From HK1 sp965202875 (lineage in GTDB: Bacteria > Pseudomonadota > Gammaproteobacteria > HK1), in the NCBI GenBank assembly GCA_965202875.1, contig OZ241870.1, forward strand, positions 2,108,001 to 2,172,000: DNA of 64,000 bases, given 5' to 3'. Shown here one piece after another: positions 8,499 through 17,480 of the stretch (positions are counted from its first letter, which is position 1; the number at the start of each line of letters is the position of its first letter). Both the position numbers and the translations under genes were made by a program. The notes beneath the pieces are model-generated. The model searched no databases, was not told the DNA's origin, and was given only the letters and a program-made list of their open reading frames with translations.

Positions 8499-9998
8499 TC
8501 AACGGGCCCGGGCGATGGTGAGATCGCGGCGCAACGCCCGGTAGATCGACACGCCGAGGGAGATCACCGCGAGGCTGATCAGCGCCGCGCAGATCGGGCG
8601 GGCGAAGAACTGCGTCAGGTCGTACTGGAAGATCTGTGCGCTTTTCACGAACGCCGATTCGCCGATGCGCCCGAGGATGACCCCGAGCACGATGCCGGCC
8701 ATGGAGTAGCCCGAGCGGCGCAGGAAATAGCCCGCGGCGCCGGCGATGAACATCACCCACACGTCGATGACGAGGTTGCGCAGCGCGTAGCAGCCGATGG
8801 TGGCGATGAGCAGGATGGCCGGGGCCAGCCGGCTGAAGGGGATGCGCAGCAGGTGGACGATGGTCTTCGTCTCGATGAAGCCGAGCACGAAGATGCCCAG
8901 GTTGGCGAGCAGCATGCCGGAGAAGACCACCCACACCAGATCCTTGCTGGTGATGAACACCAGCGGTCCTGGCTCGATGCCGTGGATCTCGAAGGCGCCG
9001 AGCATGATCGCGGTGAGCGCGCCGCCCGGCAGGCCGAGCGCAAGCAGCGGGATCATCGCGGCGCCGGTGGCGGCGTTGTTGGCGGTCTCCGGTGCGACCA
9101 CGCCCTCCAGCTCGCCCTTGCCGAAGCGCTCCGGGTGCTTCGACCAGCTCACCGCCTGGCCGTAGCTCAGGAACGCGGCCAGGGTCGCGCCGATCCCCGG
9201 CAGGATCCCGGCGAAGAAGCCGATGACCACCGACCGCAGCATGACGATCTTCAGGCGCCAGAACTCCGCCGCCGACGGAAAGTCGATCCCCATCTTCGGC
9301 GGCGTGTGCACGCCGCGGGCGATTCGGTGCCCCTGGACGAAGACCTCGGAGACGGCGAAGAGCCCCAGGATGAGCGGCACGAAGTGGATGCCGGCCATCA
9401 GGTAGGTGGAGCCGAAGTCGAAGCGCCTCAAGCCCACCGCGGCGTCGGTGCCGATGGTCGCGAGCAGCAACCCGAGCATCACCGAGAGCAGCCCCTTCCA
9501 GACGTTTTCCGCACCGACCGACGCGGCCACGCTCAGCCCGAAGAAGACGAGCGCGAAGAGCTCGGGCGGGCCGAAGGCCCGGATCGCCCAGGCCGCGAGC
9601 GGTTCGGTGGCGGACATCATCAGCAGGCAGGAGGCCACGCCGCCCAGCGCCGAGCAGGTCACCGCCGCCCCGATCGCCTTCCCGGCGAGGCCCTTGCGGG
9701 TCATCGGGTAGCCGTCGAAGGCGGTCGGCGCGTTGTCGGGCGAGCCCGGGATGTTGAACAGGATCGCGGTGATGGCGCCGCCGTAGACCCCGGCCACGTA
9801 CATCACCGCGAACAGCATGATCGCGTGGGCCGGCGCCATCAGCGCCGTGAACGGCAGCACGATGGAGGCGAGGGTGATGGCGCTCAGCCCCGGGACCGAG
9901 CCGAAGACGAGCCCGCCCAGCAACCCCCCGGCGAAGATGATCAGGCCGTTGGGGTCGCTGACGAAGTGGCTCAGCCCGAACCAGAGATCGTTCAGCAT
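8499..9998 (-). CDS. tctA: Tripartite tricarboxylate transporter, large permease TctA
   Basis: Large membrane subunit of a secondary transporter for tri- or dicarboxylates. The 499-aa protein has about 11-12 hydrophobic segments and two TctA glycine-rich signatures, FGSVPGLSAITLASIVLPFT near 32 and FAGILPGIGATLAAFLSYGQ near 255. It is the last gene of tctC-tctB-tctA on the minus strand, 64 bp after tctB. The order matches classical tct operons. The natural substrate cannot be read from sequence. Confidence 0.95.
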   Translation of the reverse strand: MLNDLWFGLSHFVSDPNGLIIFAGGLLGGLVFGSVPGLSAITLASIVLPFTALMAPAHAIMLFAVMYVAGVYGGAITAILFNIPGSPDNAPTAFDGYPMTRKGLAGKAIGAAVTCSALGGVASCLLMMSATEPLAAWAIRAFGPPELFALVFFGLSVAASVGAENVWKGLLSVMLGLLLATIGTDAAVGLRRFDFGSTYLMAGIHFVPLILGLFAVSEVFVQGHRIARGVHTPPKMGIDFPSAAEFWRLKIVMLRSVVIGFFAGILPGIGATLAAFLSYGQAVSWSKHPERFGKGELEGVVAPETANNAATGAAMIPLLALGLPGGALTAIMLGAFEIHGIEPGPLVFITSKDLVWVVFSGMLLANLGIFVLGFIETKTIVHLLRIPFSRLAPAILLIATIGCYALRNLVIDVWVMFIAGAAGYFLRRSGYSMAGIVLGVILGRIGESAFVKSAQIFQYDLTQFFARPICAALISLAVISLGVSIYRALRRDLTIARAR

Positions 9999-10062
9999 GC
10001 CGAATGCCGATGTGTCCGGTCGATGCGCCCGAAGCGGCTCGTGAAACCGGGACGGGGCGCGG

Positions 10063-10998
10063 TCAGAGTGCGTTCAGGATCTTCAGCAGCCAGTTGCTGA
10101 AATCGTAGAAGCCGGGCCAGTTGCCGGTGGGTAGCGGCACGAACAGGAGCTTGGAGAAGATCGCCAGCGAGCCCAGGTACAGCAGCGCGGCGGTGGCGAG
10201 CATGTACTTCAGGCTGCGCTCCCGGAACACCAGCATGTAGGCGACGAGGAACAGGGGCGTGGTGGCGAAGTAGCCGGTGCGCGGCAGCAGGGCCAGGTAC
10301 ACGAAGGGCAATCCGAAGGTCGAGAGGATCCTGAACCGGGCGGCCCATCCTCTCTGCGTTTCGCCGACCCCACCCTCCGTCTCGCGGCTGTCCACCCCCG
10401 TTCCGCCGGCCTCCTTCCTCCGTGCCTCGCGGCTTCCGGCGCGGGCTTCTCCGGTGTTGCCTGCAACCTGAGTCCCTGATCCCTGAAGTCCTCGACAAAA
10501 CGACGAAGAGTTGTCCGCCACCCGGCCTCCGATTCCCCGATGCCGGATTCCTGGGAGCGGCGCGTCCTGACGGACGCGGGCGTCCCGTCCGCATGGACCT
10601 TGTGACGGGTCTCCGGCCCGTTGCGGGCGGGACGCCCGCGCTCCCAGGTTTGCACCAGCGCTTGGCTCCGGCTCCGCCGGGTCGGGGCTCCCGGCATGGG
10701 CTTCACCACGCCCATCCCGTATTTCCGGGCGCTCGTCCCACGCTTCGCGGCCTTCGCCGGAGACGGTCTCCGCCCCCGGCCTGGAAGGGCTCGCGGTCAC
10801 GAGCCGCATGGCGAACTGCGCCAGCGCCAGGACGACGACGGCCGCGAGCACCGCCCGCGGCCACGACACCGGTCCCCAGAGATACGCCGGAAAGTCGCCG
10901 TCGAAGCGAAAGGAGTAGATCCACATGCCGGCCGCGAGCACGAGCCACGCTCCGGTTTCCACGAACAGGAAGATCCTGCCGCGATCGGACGCCATCAT
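10063..10998 (-). CDS. tctB: Tripartite tricarboxylate transporter, small permease TctB with internal repeat insertion
   Basis: Small four-helix membrane subunit partnering TctA. Helices 1-2 (residues 7-60) and 3-4 (near 210-300) are both present, but about 130 hydrophilic Arg/Gly/Pro-rich residues separate them. TctB proteins are normally near 150-170 aa; this one is about 311. The insert is in frame and contains the dispersed GC-rich palindromic element (10551-10648), which supplies the stretch LGARASRPQ. The frame has stayed open through the insertion, so a product with a long cytoplasmic or periplasmic loop is possible. Start is one of two adjacent ATGs (10998 or 10995). Confidence 0.82.
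   Translation of the reverse strand: MMASDRGRIFLFVETGAWLVLAAGMWIYSFRFDGDFPAYLWGPVSWPRAVLAAVVVLALAQFAMRLVTASPSRPGAETVSGEGREAWDERPEIRDGRGEAHAGSPDPAEPEPSAGANLGARASRPQRAGDPSQGPCGRDARVRQDAPLPGIRHRGIGGRVADNSSSFCRGLQGSGTQVAGNTGEARAGSREARRKEAGGTGVDSRETEGGVGETQRGWAARFRILSTFGLPFVYLALLPRTGYFATTPLFLVAYMLVFRERSLKYMLATAALLYLGSLAIFSKLLFVPLPTGNWPGFYDFSNWLLKILNAL
10551..10648. repeat. Dispersed GC-rich palindromic element inside tctB
   Basis: Inverted arms related to CTGGGAGCGCGGGCGTCCC and its complement flank a central loop. The same sequence appears near 17350, 24503, 37621-37701 and 42480-42532. Here it sits inside the coding sequence of tctB between helices 2 and 3. The left arm also contains TCCTGACGGACGCG, which is shared with the copies near 24520 and 42445. 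Confidence 0.8.
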
Positions 10999-11056
10999 CC
11001 CCCCGGGCTTTCCGGCGCGCGCGGGCCGCATGGCCCGGCGTGCGGCCTCCGCCTGC

Positions 11057-12049
11057 CTACTGGATGAGGCCGAGCTTCTTGTACGACGCCTTGTAGATCC
11101 CGACGGTGTCCGCGATGAGCCTGGCGGCATCCTCGGCGTTGTAGTAACTGCGCGCGAGATGCATGTACTTCTTCTTGTTGAACTCCTGGTATCCCTCGCT
11201 GTTGAACGCAATCTCGCAGGCGGCGGACAGGTACCCGCGCCGCTCCGCGGGCACGTCGCCGCGTACCCAGAACAGACGGATGCGCTGCAGGGTGGGCGTA
11301 TCCTCGAGGCCGGCGTCGGTGAGCGAAGGCGTGTCCTCGAAGAGCTTCGGCCGCTGCTTGAGGACGGTGAGGATGGCCTTCATCTGGCCGGCGTCGAGGA
11401 AGCGCCGCACGTCTCCGGGCTGCTCGAACAGCACGTCGACGTGGCCGCCGATGAGGGCCGCGTAGCGCTCGGTGGGCTTGTCGAAGCTGATCTGGTTGAC
11501 CTTGAACCCCGCCTTTTCCTCCAGCGCGTTCACCTGGACGCGCTCCATCGATCCCTCGTTCTGGATGTTGGCCATCCTGACCTCGCCGGGACGGGCCTTG
11601 GCGTAGGCGAGGAACGAATCCCAGTCCGTGAAGCGGGTCTCGTCGGGGCGGATGTAGAACTGGCTGAACGTGGCCTGGGTCACGCAGAGGGGCACGAGGT
11701 CCTTGTTCAGCTCGAAGTCGATCTGGCCGGACGCCGCGGCGCTCATCATGGCGTCGGTCTGTTCGACGATGGTGTAGCCGTCGGCCGGGCGGCTCATGAA
11801 GTCGGGCATGGCGGCGAGGCCGGCTCCGCCTGGCTTGTTCTCCACCTGGAAGCCGACGCCGGTGACGTCCTTCATGGCGTCGGCCCACGCCCGCGCGACC
11901 TGGTCGGAGCCACCGCCGACGCCGTAGGGCACGATGATGGAGATGGTTCGGGACGGAAAGCCGTCCGGCTTGGCGAGGTCCGCGGCGAAGGTGCCCGCCG
12001 GACTCAGGACGAGCGCCACGACGGCGCTCCGGATCAGGGAATGCTTCAT
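11057..12049 (-). CDS. tctC: Tripartite tricarboxylate transporter substrate-binding protein TctC (Bug family)
   Basis: Periplasmic binding protein that captures a carboxylate and delivers it to TctAB. The 330-aa protein starts with a signal peptide (hydrophobic core near residues 6-17, cleavage likely after TFAA) followed by TISIIVPYGVGGGSDQVARA, the usual Bug N-terminal ligand loop. AGG-type ribosome binding sequence AGGAGAG precedes the ATG at 12049. It is the first gene of the tctCBA operon and is divergent from a TauD-type dioxygenase and an enolase-superfamily enzyme, which may act on the imported compound. Confidence 0.93.
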   Translation of the reverse strand: MKHSLIRSAVVALVLSPAGTFAADLAKPDGFPSRTISIIVPYGVGGGSDQVARAWADAMKDVTGVGFQVENKPGGAGLAAMPDFMSRPADGYTIVEQTDAMMSAAASGQIDFELNKDLVPLCVTQATFSQFYIRPDETRFTDWDSFLAYAKARPGEVRMANIQNEGSMERVQVNALEEKAGFKVNQISFDKPTERYAALIGGHVDVLFEQPGDVRRFLDAGQMKAILTVLKQRPKLFEDTPSLTDAGLEDTPTLQRIRLFWVRGDVPAERRGYLSAACEIAFNSEGYQEFNKKKYMHLARSYYNAEDAARLIADTVGIYKASYKKLGLIQ

Positions 12050-12294
12050 GAGATCTCTCCTTTTCTCCTCAATGGCAGGTGACGGCTGATGGGGCGGCGC
12101 CTCCGAAGCACGCGCGCATGGCGGGATCCCGGACCTTTCCGTCGCCGGCGCCGGGCGATCCGCCTTGCCCGTGACACGGCGCGGCGGACGGAACGGCCGT
12201 GGCGCGCGGTGCGCCGTGCATTGATCCTCGGCGGCACGATACGTAACCATATGTGTGCAGCGGCGTGCAAGCCGCCTGGAGGAGGGGAAAGCGC

Positions 12295-13176
12295 ATGTCG
12301 AAGAAAGAGATCCGTATCGTACCGGCCGGCGGCCCGCTCGGCGCCGACGCCTGGGGCGTCGACCTCGAATCCCTGTCCGACGAGGCATTCGAGGTCATCC
12401 ATCAGGCCTGGCTCGACCACGACGGCGTGCTGCGCATCCCCGGCCAGTTCGTGCCGGCCGAGGTGCTTCTGGCCTTCGCGGCACGCTTCGGCGAGCTGGA
12501 CCGCGCGCCGATCACCGCCACCGGGGACCGCGCGCTCTACCGGCCCGATCTCCCGCACCTGGTCGTCATCTCCAACATCGTCGAGAACGGCAAGGCGATC
12601 GGCGGGCTGGGGAGCTACGAGTCCAGGTGGCACACCGACATGTCCTACAACGACGTGCCGCCGAAGGCCAGTATCCTGCACGCGGTGGAGATCCCGTCGA
12701 AGGGCGGCGATACCGGCTACGCCAACATGTACAGGGCCTGGGAGGCGCTGCCCGAGACCACCCGGCGGCGGATCGCCGGGCTCACCTGCAAGCACGACGC
12801 ATCGCGCAACAGCGTCGGCGAGGTGCGGCGCGGTTTCAAGGAGCGCTACGAGCGGCGCGAGGACGTGCCGGGCGCGGTGCACCCGATCGTCTGCACGCAC
12901 CCGGAAACCGGCCGGAAATGCCTCTATCTGGGCCGCCGCGCCCTGGCCTTCATCCCGGAGCTTCCCCCGACGCAGAGCGCCGCCCTGCTCGACGAGCTGT
13001 GGGCGCACGCCACCCGGGACGAATTCACCTGGTACCAGCGCTGGCGTCTCGGTGACGTGGTCATCTGGGACAACCGCTGCACCATGCACCGGCGCGACGC
13101 GCTCGACCCCGAAGACCGCCGCCTGCTCAACCGCGCCCAGATCAAGGGAGAGCGCCCGATGGCCGCCGCGGCCTGA
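12295..13176 (+). CDS. TauD/TfdA family Fe(II)/2-oxoglutarate dioxygenase
   Basis: Probably hydroxylates a carboxylate- or sulfonate-bearing substrate using iron, oxygen and 2-oxoglutarate. The 293-aa protein shows the iron-binding HxD in RWHTDMSYNDVPP near residue 104, the distal histidine in CTMHRRDA near 263, and a 2-oxoglutarate-binding arginine region (RRLLNRAQIKG) at the end. The ATG at 12295 has GGAGGAGGGG just upstream, better than an in-frame GTG at 12253. It is 89 bp ahead of the MLE-like gene and divergent from tctCBA, suggesting one catabolic unit. The exact substrate is unknown. Confidence 0.88.
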   Translation: MSKKEIRIVPAGGPLGADAWGVDLESLSDEAFEVIHQAWLDHDGVLRIPGQFVPAEVLLAFAARFGELDRAPITATGDRALYRPDLPHLVVISNIVENGKAIGGLGSYESRWHTDMSYNDVPPKASILHAVEIPSKGGDTGYANMYRAWEALPETTRRRIAGLTCKHDASRNSVGEVRRGFKERYERREDVPGAVHPIVCTHPETGRKCLYLGRRALAFIPELPPTQSAALLDELWAHATRDEFTWYQRWRLGDVVIWDNRCTMHRRDALDPEDRRLLNRAQIKGERPMAAAA

Positions 13177-13265
13177 GCGCGCCGCGAACCCCGCGGAGGA
13201 GCCGGGCGGAATACCCCCGTGCCCTCCCGTCGTGGGCATCCGGGCATCCGGTCCAGGAGGCAGCC

Positions 13266-14342
13266 ATGCCGATCCACGCCGTCACCGTGCGCGTCGCGCG
13301 CATTCCCCTGCACACGCCGTACAAGGTGTCCGGCAAGGTGTTCCACCACTTCGAGCCGATCGTCGTCGAGATGTGGGACGGCGACGGCCGGTACGGATTC
13401 GGCGAGGCGGTCATCTCGAAGGGCTATTCGCACGAGACCTTCGAGGACGGCCTGCGCTACTGCCGGGACGTGGCGCCGCGGCTCGTCGGGAAGCGCCCCG
13501 AAGAGGCCCGGTCGCTGCTGGAATCCGGCGTCGCGGACTACCCGACCGCGGTGACGACGCTGTTCTCGGCGCTCGACGTACTGGCCGATCATCCTCTGTT
13601 GAGCGTCTCCGAAACCGCCCGCGTGCCGCTGCTCGATCCGGTCCACGCCCACGAGCCCGGCGCCCTGGCCGAGGAGCTGGAAGGGCTGGTCGCGCGGGGC
13701 TTCCGCACCCTGAAGGTGAAGGTCGGCTTCGACGTGGAGGCGGATCTCGACCGGGTACGGAGGATCCAGGCCGTGCTCGACGGCCGCGCCGAGATCCGCC
13801 TCGACGCGAACCAGGGGTTCACCCGGGAGCAGGGGCGCCGGTTCGCAGCCGCCCTCGACCCCGAGGGGATCCAGCTCTTCGAGCAGCCGTGCGCGGCGGA
13901 CGACTGGGAGTCGAACGCCGCGGTGGCCCTCGTATCCACCGTGCCGGTGATGATGGACGAGTCGATCTACCGCCTGGAAGACATCGACCGCGCCGCCGCC
14001 ATGGAGGGGGTCGGCTTCGTCAAGCTCAAGCTCAAGAAGCTCGCCGGCATGGACCGCCTGCGCGAGGGTCTGGAGCGCATCCGTGCCGCGGGGCTCGCCC
14101 CGGTGATGGGCGACGGCGTGGCCACCGACGTCTGCTGCTGGCTGGAAGCCTGCGTCGCCCGGGTGGCCCTCGACAACGCGGGGGAGATGAACGGCCACCT
14201 CAAGCTGGTGGAGCCGCTGTTCGCCGATCCGCTACCCTTCGCCGAAGGTGCCATCGTGCTGGAGCCGGGCTACCGGCCCCGCCCGGACCCCGAACGGCTG
14301 GAGCGGATGACCACGACTAAGGAACGTTTCAGCGTGGCCTGA
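13266..14342 (+). CDS. Enolase superfamily enzyme, muconate-lactonizing/dipeptide-epimerase-like
   Basis: A 358-aa acid-sugar/lactonase-type enolase superfamily member. The catalytic set is complete: LKVKVGFD (KxK) near 150, then metal ligands in RLDANQGF near 178, FEQPCAADD near 205 and MMDESIY near 231, and the second lysine in VKLKLKK near 254. This places it in the MLE subgroup, which includes cycloisomerases, o-succinylbenzoate synthases and dipeptide epimerases. ATG start with GGAGG upstream. Placement behind a dioxygenase and opposite tctCBA suggests a role in converting an imported organic acid. Confidence 0.88.
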   Translation: MPIHAVTVRVARIPLHTPYKVSGKVFHHFEPIVVEMWDGDGRYGFGEAVISKGYSHETFEDGLRYCRDVAPRLVGKRPEEARSLLESGVADYPTAVTTLFSALDVLADHPLLSVSETARVPLLDPVHAHEPGALAEELEGLVARGFRTLKVKVGFDVEADLDRVRRIQAVLDGRAEIRLDANQGFTREQGRRFAAALDPEGIQLFEQPCAADDWESNAAVALVSTVPVMMDESIYRLEDIDRAAAMEGVGFVKLKLKKLAGMDRLREGLERIRAAGLAPVMGDGVATDVCCWLEACVARVALDNAGEMNGHLKLVEPLFADPLPFAEGAIVLEPGYRPRPDPERLERMTTTKERFSVA

Positions 14343-14585
14343 GCGGCCCCGCATCCCGTGCGTGGCGTGAAACACGGGACAAGGAGCGCAGGAGCATCGG
14401 GCGGATGTGGGACGTCGCCGCCATCGAGGGCACGCGGGTCGTCATCGACGACCGGAAAGGCCTGAGCTCGGGACCCGCGCCGCCGCGGTCGGGATGGACG
14501 CGGATACGGGGTGGACGGCGGGAGGGTGCCGCACCTCGTGCGCCGACGGCGGCGGCGCCCGGGAGCCAGCCTCGCCGGTAAGCGG

Positions 14586-14810
14586 ATGTTTCAAGCGGGC
14601 CATACCGTCAATCCACTTGAAGCGCTCCTGGCCGAACGCGACTGGCTTCTCGCGGACGGCCCCATGGGCACGAATCTGTTCGCCCCGGGGCTCGCGTGCG
14701 GCGAGCTGTGGAACCTTGAGGAACCCGGCGAAGGTCGCGTCGATCCACCGGGACATGGCCGCGGCGGGGACCGCCGCCCCCTGGACGACGCCGGCGGCGC
14801 GTCTGAGCGG
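14586..14810 (+). pseudogene. Homocysteine S-methyltransferase family remnant (N-terminus, frameshifted)
   Basis: From ATG 14586 the frame reads the typical start of a betaine-homocysteine/homocysteine methyltransferase: LLADGPMGTNLF near residue 21, then LACGELWNLEEP. The similarity then moves to another frame, which continues with PAKVASIHRDMAAAG, the next conserved stretch of that family. About 75 residues can be recognised; the zinc-binding C-terminal part is absent. It is therefore a truncated and frameshifted relic between the MLE-like gene and the convergent galU. A further ATG-initiated 58-codon frame at 14405-14581 just upstream was not recognised. Confidence 0.7.
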
Positions 14811-14848
14811 CGGCGTTCACCGCCTTTCCGGCGCGAAGGAGGGCCGGA

Positions 14849-15796
14849 TCATTTTCCAGCGGCGGGTCCGTCTTTCGATCGCCCGGCCGCCTCCGCTTCG
14901 GGAAGGGGATCGTCTTCGAGGTTTCCAAAGGCGCCTCGCCGAGCGAACGAGTGCACGACGGCCCGAAGCTCCGGCTGCCTGAGCGCGAGATGGATGGTCG
15001 CGGCGAGGAAGCCGCCCTTCGAACCGCAGTCGTACCGGGTTCCCTCGAAGGGGAAGGCGCCAACCGGCTCGCGCTCGATCAGCGCCGCGATCGCATCGGT
15101 GAGCTGGATCTCCCCGCCCGCTCCCGCCGCTGTGTGTTCCAGCGCGTCGAAGATCCCGGGGCTCAGCACGTACCGGCCGACCACCCCGAGTGTCGACGGA
15201 GCCTGGATCGGCGCCGGCTTCTCCACGATACCTCGGATCGGGCCGCCGCCCTCGTCCGGCGAGGCCAGGCTCACGATGCCGTAACGGTCGGTCTCCTCCC
15301 GCGGCACGGATTCCACCGCGACCAGGCTGCCGCCGGTGGACTCGAAGCACCGCGCCATCTGCGCGATGCATCCGGCGCCGTCACAGACCACGAGGTCATC
15401 GGGGAGGGCGACCGCGAAGGGCTCGTCACCGATCGCCGGGCGGGCGCACAGCACCGCGTGGCCCAGCCCAAGCGGCGCGGGCTGGCGGATGTACAGGCAA
15501 GTCGCCCGGCTCGGGAGGATCTTCCGTACGCGCCCGAGCATCTCGTCCTTTCCCTTCGCCTCCAGCGCCGCTTCCAGCGCGGGGGAGCGGTCGAAGTGGT
15601 CCTCGATCGCCTTCTTGGTGTGTCCGGTCACGAACACCAAGTGGTCGATCCCGGCCTCGACCGCCTCCTCCACCGCATACTGGATGAGGGGCTTGTCGAC
15701 GACGGGGAGCATCTCCTTGGGGAGCGCCTTCGTCGCGGGCAGGAACCGGGTGCCCAGGCCCGCCACGGGGAATACCGCCTTTCGGAGCTTTTTCAT
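14849..15796 (-). CDS. galU: UTP-glucose-1-phosphate uridylyltransferase
   Basis: Makes UDP-glucose from UTP and glucose-1-phosphate for polysaccharide synthesis. The 315-aa protein begins with the nucleotide-binding signature PVAGLGTRFLPATKALPKEM at residues 8-27, then DKPLIQYAVEEA. FEGTRYDCGSKGGFL near 270 is the usual C-terminal signature. The ATG at 15796 gives the standard length. It is 31 bp downstream of ugd on the same strand, so UDP-glucose is made and oxidised by one operon. The final residues are Ala/Gly-rich and variable. Confidence 0.95.
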   Translation of the reverse strand: MKKLRKAVFPVAGLGTRFLPATKALPKEMLPVVDKPLIQYAVEEAVEAGIDHLVFVTGHTKKAIEDHFDRSPALEAALEAKGKDEMLGRVRKILPSRATCLYIRQPAPLGLGHAVLCARPAIGDEPFAVALPDDLVVCDGAGCIAQMARCFESTGGSLVAVESVPREETDRYGIVSLASPDEGGGPIRGIVEKPAPIQAPSTLGVVGRYVLSPGIFDALEHTAAGAGGEIQLTDAIAALIEREPVGAFPFEGTRYDCGSKGGFLAATIHLALRQPELRAVVHSFARRGAFGNLEDDPLPEAEAAGRSKDGPAAGK

Positions 15797-15827
15797 CGTT
15801 GCCCTGTCGCGTTCGGATCCGACGGGG

Positions 15828-17135
15828 TCATCCGCGTCCGACGCACGTGTACTCGAACCCCAGGGAGCGCATCTGGTCCGATTCGTAGACGTTGCGCAGA
15901 TCGACAAACGTCCTCCCCCGCATCCGCCGTCTCACTCGATCCAGGTCGAGGCCGCGATACACGTTCCACTCTGTGAGGAGCACCACCGCGTCGGCGCCGT
16001 CGATGGCCTCGTAGGCGTCTTCGACGTACTCGACGGCATCGGGCAGGAGCGCCCGCGCCTCCGGGACGCCCCGCGGGTCCGTCGCCCGGATCCGTGCGCC
16101 CCTCTCGACGAGAGGGGGAAGGATTGCGAGGGCGGGGGCGTCGCGCATGTCGTCGGTCTCCGGTTTGAAGGTCAGTCCGAGCACCGCGATCATCTTCCCG
16201 GCCTCGTCACCGCCGAGCGCGTCGCGGATCTTGGCGACCATTCGACCGCGCTGCGCCGCGTTGACCTCGATCACGGACTCGACGATCCGGCTGGGCGCCC
16301 CGTACTCCTGCCCGGTGCGCACCAGGGCGAGGGTGTCCTTGGGAAAGCAGGAGCCCCCGTACCCGGGCCCCGGGTGCAGGAACTTGCGCCCGATGCGTCC
16401 GTCGAGCCCCATGCCGCGCACGATGTCGTGCACGTCGGCGCCCAGCGTTTCGCACAGCGCCGCCATCTCGTTGATGAAGCTGATCTTGGTCGCGAGGAAG
16501 GCGTTGGCGGCGTATTTGACGAGCTCCGCCGTCTCCAGGCCCGTCACGACGATCGGGATCTCCACAAGGTTCAGCGGCTGGTACAGCGCACGCAGCCGGG
16601 CCTCGGCACGGACGTTCTCGACACCGATGACGATCCGATCGGGGCGCATGAAATCGGAGATCGCCGCGCCTTCCCGGAGGAACTCCGGGTTCGAGGCGAC
16701 GTCGAAATCCGCCCCCGGATTGATCTCCGCGACGATCCGCTTGACCTGCCGGGCGGTGCCGACGGGGACCGTGGACTTGTCTACGACGACGCTGTAATCG
16801 CGCAGGAAGGGGGCGATCCGGCGCGCCGCGTCGTACACGAACGACAGGTCGGCGTGTCCGTCTCCACGGCGGGACGGCGTCCCCACCGCGATGAAGATCA
16901 GCTCCGCACCGCCGACGCCCGCCTCGAACTCGGTGGTGAACCGCAGTCGCCCCTGCTCGACGTTGCGGGCGACGAGTTCGTCGAGGCCGGGCTCGTAGAT
17001 GGGGATCCGGCCCGCGTCGAGCCGGGCGATCTTCGACGTATCGACATCGATGCAGGTGACCGAGGCGCCGAACTCGGAGAAGCACGCCCCGGAGACGAGG
17101 CCGACATAGCCCGAGCCGACCATCGCGATGTTCAT
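15828..17135 (-). CDS. ugd: UDP-glucose 6-dehydrogenase
   Basis: Oxidises UDP-glucose to UDP-glucuronate with two NAD+, a precursor of acidic polysaccharides. The 435-aa protein has the NAD motif MVGSGYVGLVSGACFSEFG at residues 5-23 and the catalytic cysteine segment GPGYGGSCFPKDT near 257-269. Length is standard. It lies directly upstream of galU on the same strand. Upstream of its ATG (17135) is a 345-bp repeat-rich spacer separating it from a second nucleotide-sugar dehydrogenase. Confidence 0.95.
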   Translation of the reverse strand: MNIAMVGSGYVGLVSGACFSEFGASVTCIDVDTSKIARLDAGRIPIYEPGLDELVARNVEQGRLRFTTEFEAGVGGAELIFIAVGTPSRRGDGHADLSFVYDAARRIAPFLRDYSVVVDKSTVPVGTARQVKRIVAEINPGADFDVASNPEFLREGAAISDFMRPDRIVIGVENVRAEARLRALYQPLNLVEIPIVVTGLETAELVKYAANAFLATKISFINEMAALCETLGADVHDIVRGMGLDGRIGRKFLHPGPGYGGSCFPKDTLALVRTGQEYGAPSRIVESVIEVNAAQRGRMVAKIRDALGGDEAGKMIAVLGLTFKPETDDMRDAPALAILPPLVERGARIRATDPRGVPEARALLPDAVEYVEDAYEAIDGADAVVLLTEWNVYRGLDLDRVRRRMRGRTFVDLRNVYESDQMRSLGFEYTCVGRG

Positions 17136-17480
17136 CCGGGCCTCCGTCCTGGGCCGGCAGGGCCTGAACCAGCAGGAGACGGGCCCACTTTCCTTGGCGT
17201 TCCGTCCGGGATTGGGGTTTGTCCGACACCCGGGGGGGGCGGCGCCCGGAATTTTGCCGGCTGGCGGTCTCGGGGACGCCGGACGGCGGACGGAGGGGCG
17301 CCCTTCAGGAACGCGGGTGTTTCCATGAGTCCGCAACAGGGGCGGTACGGGCGAGGCGCCCGCGCTCCCGAGGCATCTCCCTGGCCTGGCGGCACGGGCA
17401 CCCCGAACCGTTCAAGCACCGTCGGCACTTGTCCAGCTCCTGAGTCGATCGGCGCGTGACGCCATCCGGGGGCGCAGGGG
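17136..17480. other. Repeat-rich spacer
   Basis: No gene is seen in this 345-bp stretch. It holds a half-copy of the dispersed GC-rich element (CGCCCGCGCTCCC at about 17357-17370) and a segment around 17190-17320 with TTGGCG and GGGGGGGCGGCG runs that resembles other intergenic repeat material in the window. It separates two sugar-nucleotide operons reading in the same direction. Confidence 0.5.

Noticed and set aside
7848..10100. 750-codon open frame opposite tctA
   Set aside because: It is antisense to a clear TctA gene, rich in Arg/Asp/Gly/His and has no family signature; GC-rich codon bias opens such frames.
14407..14982. 191-codon plus-strand gene before galU
   Set aside because: Only a middle stretch matches the methyltransferase relic; the remainder is unrelated and runs antisense into galU.
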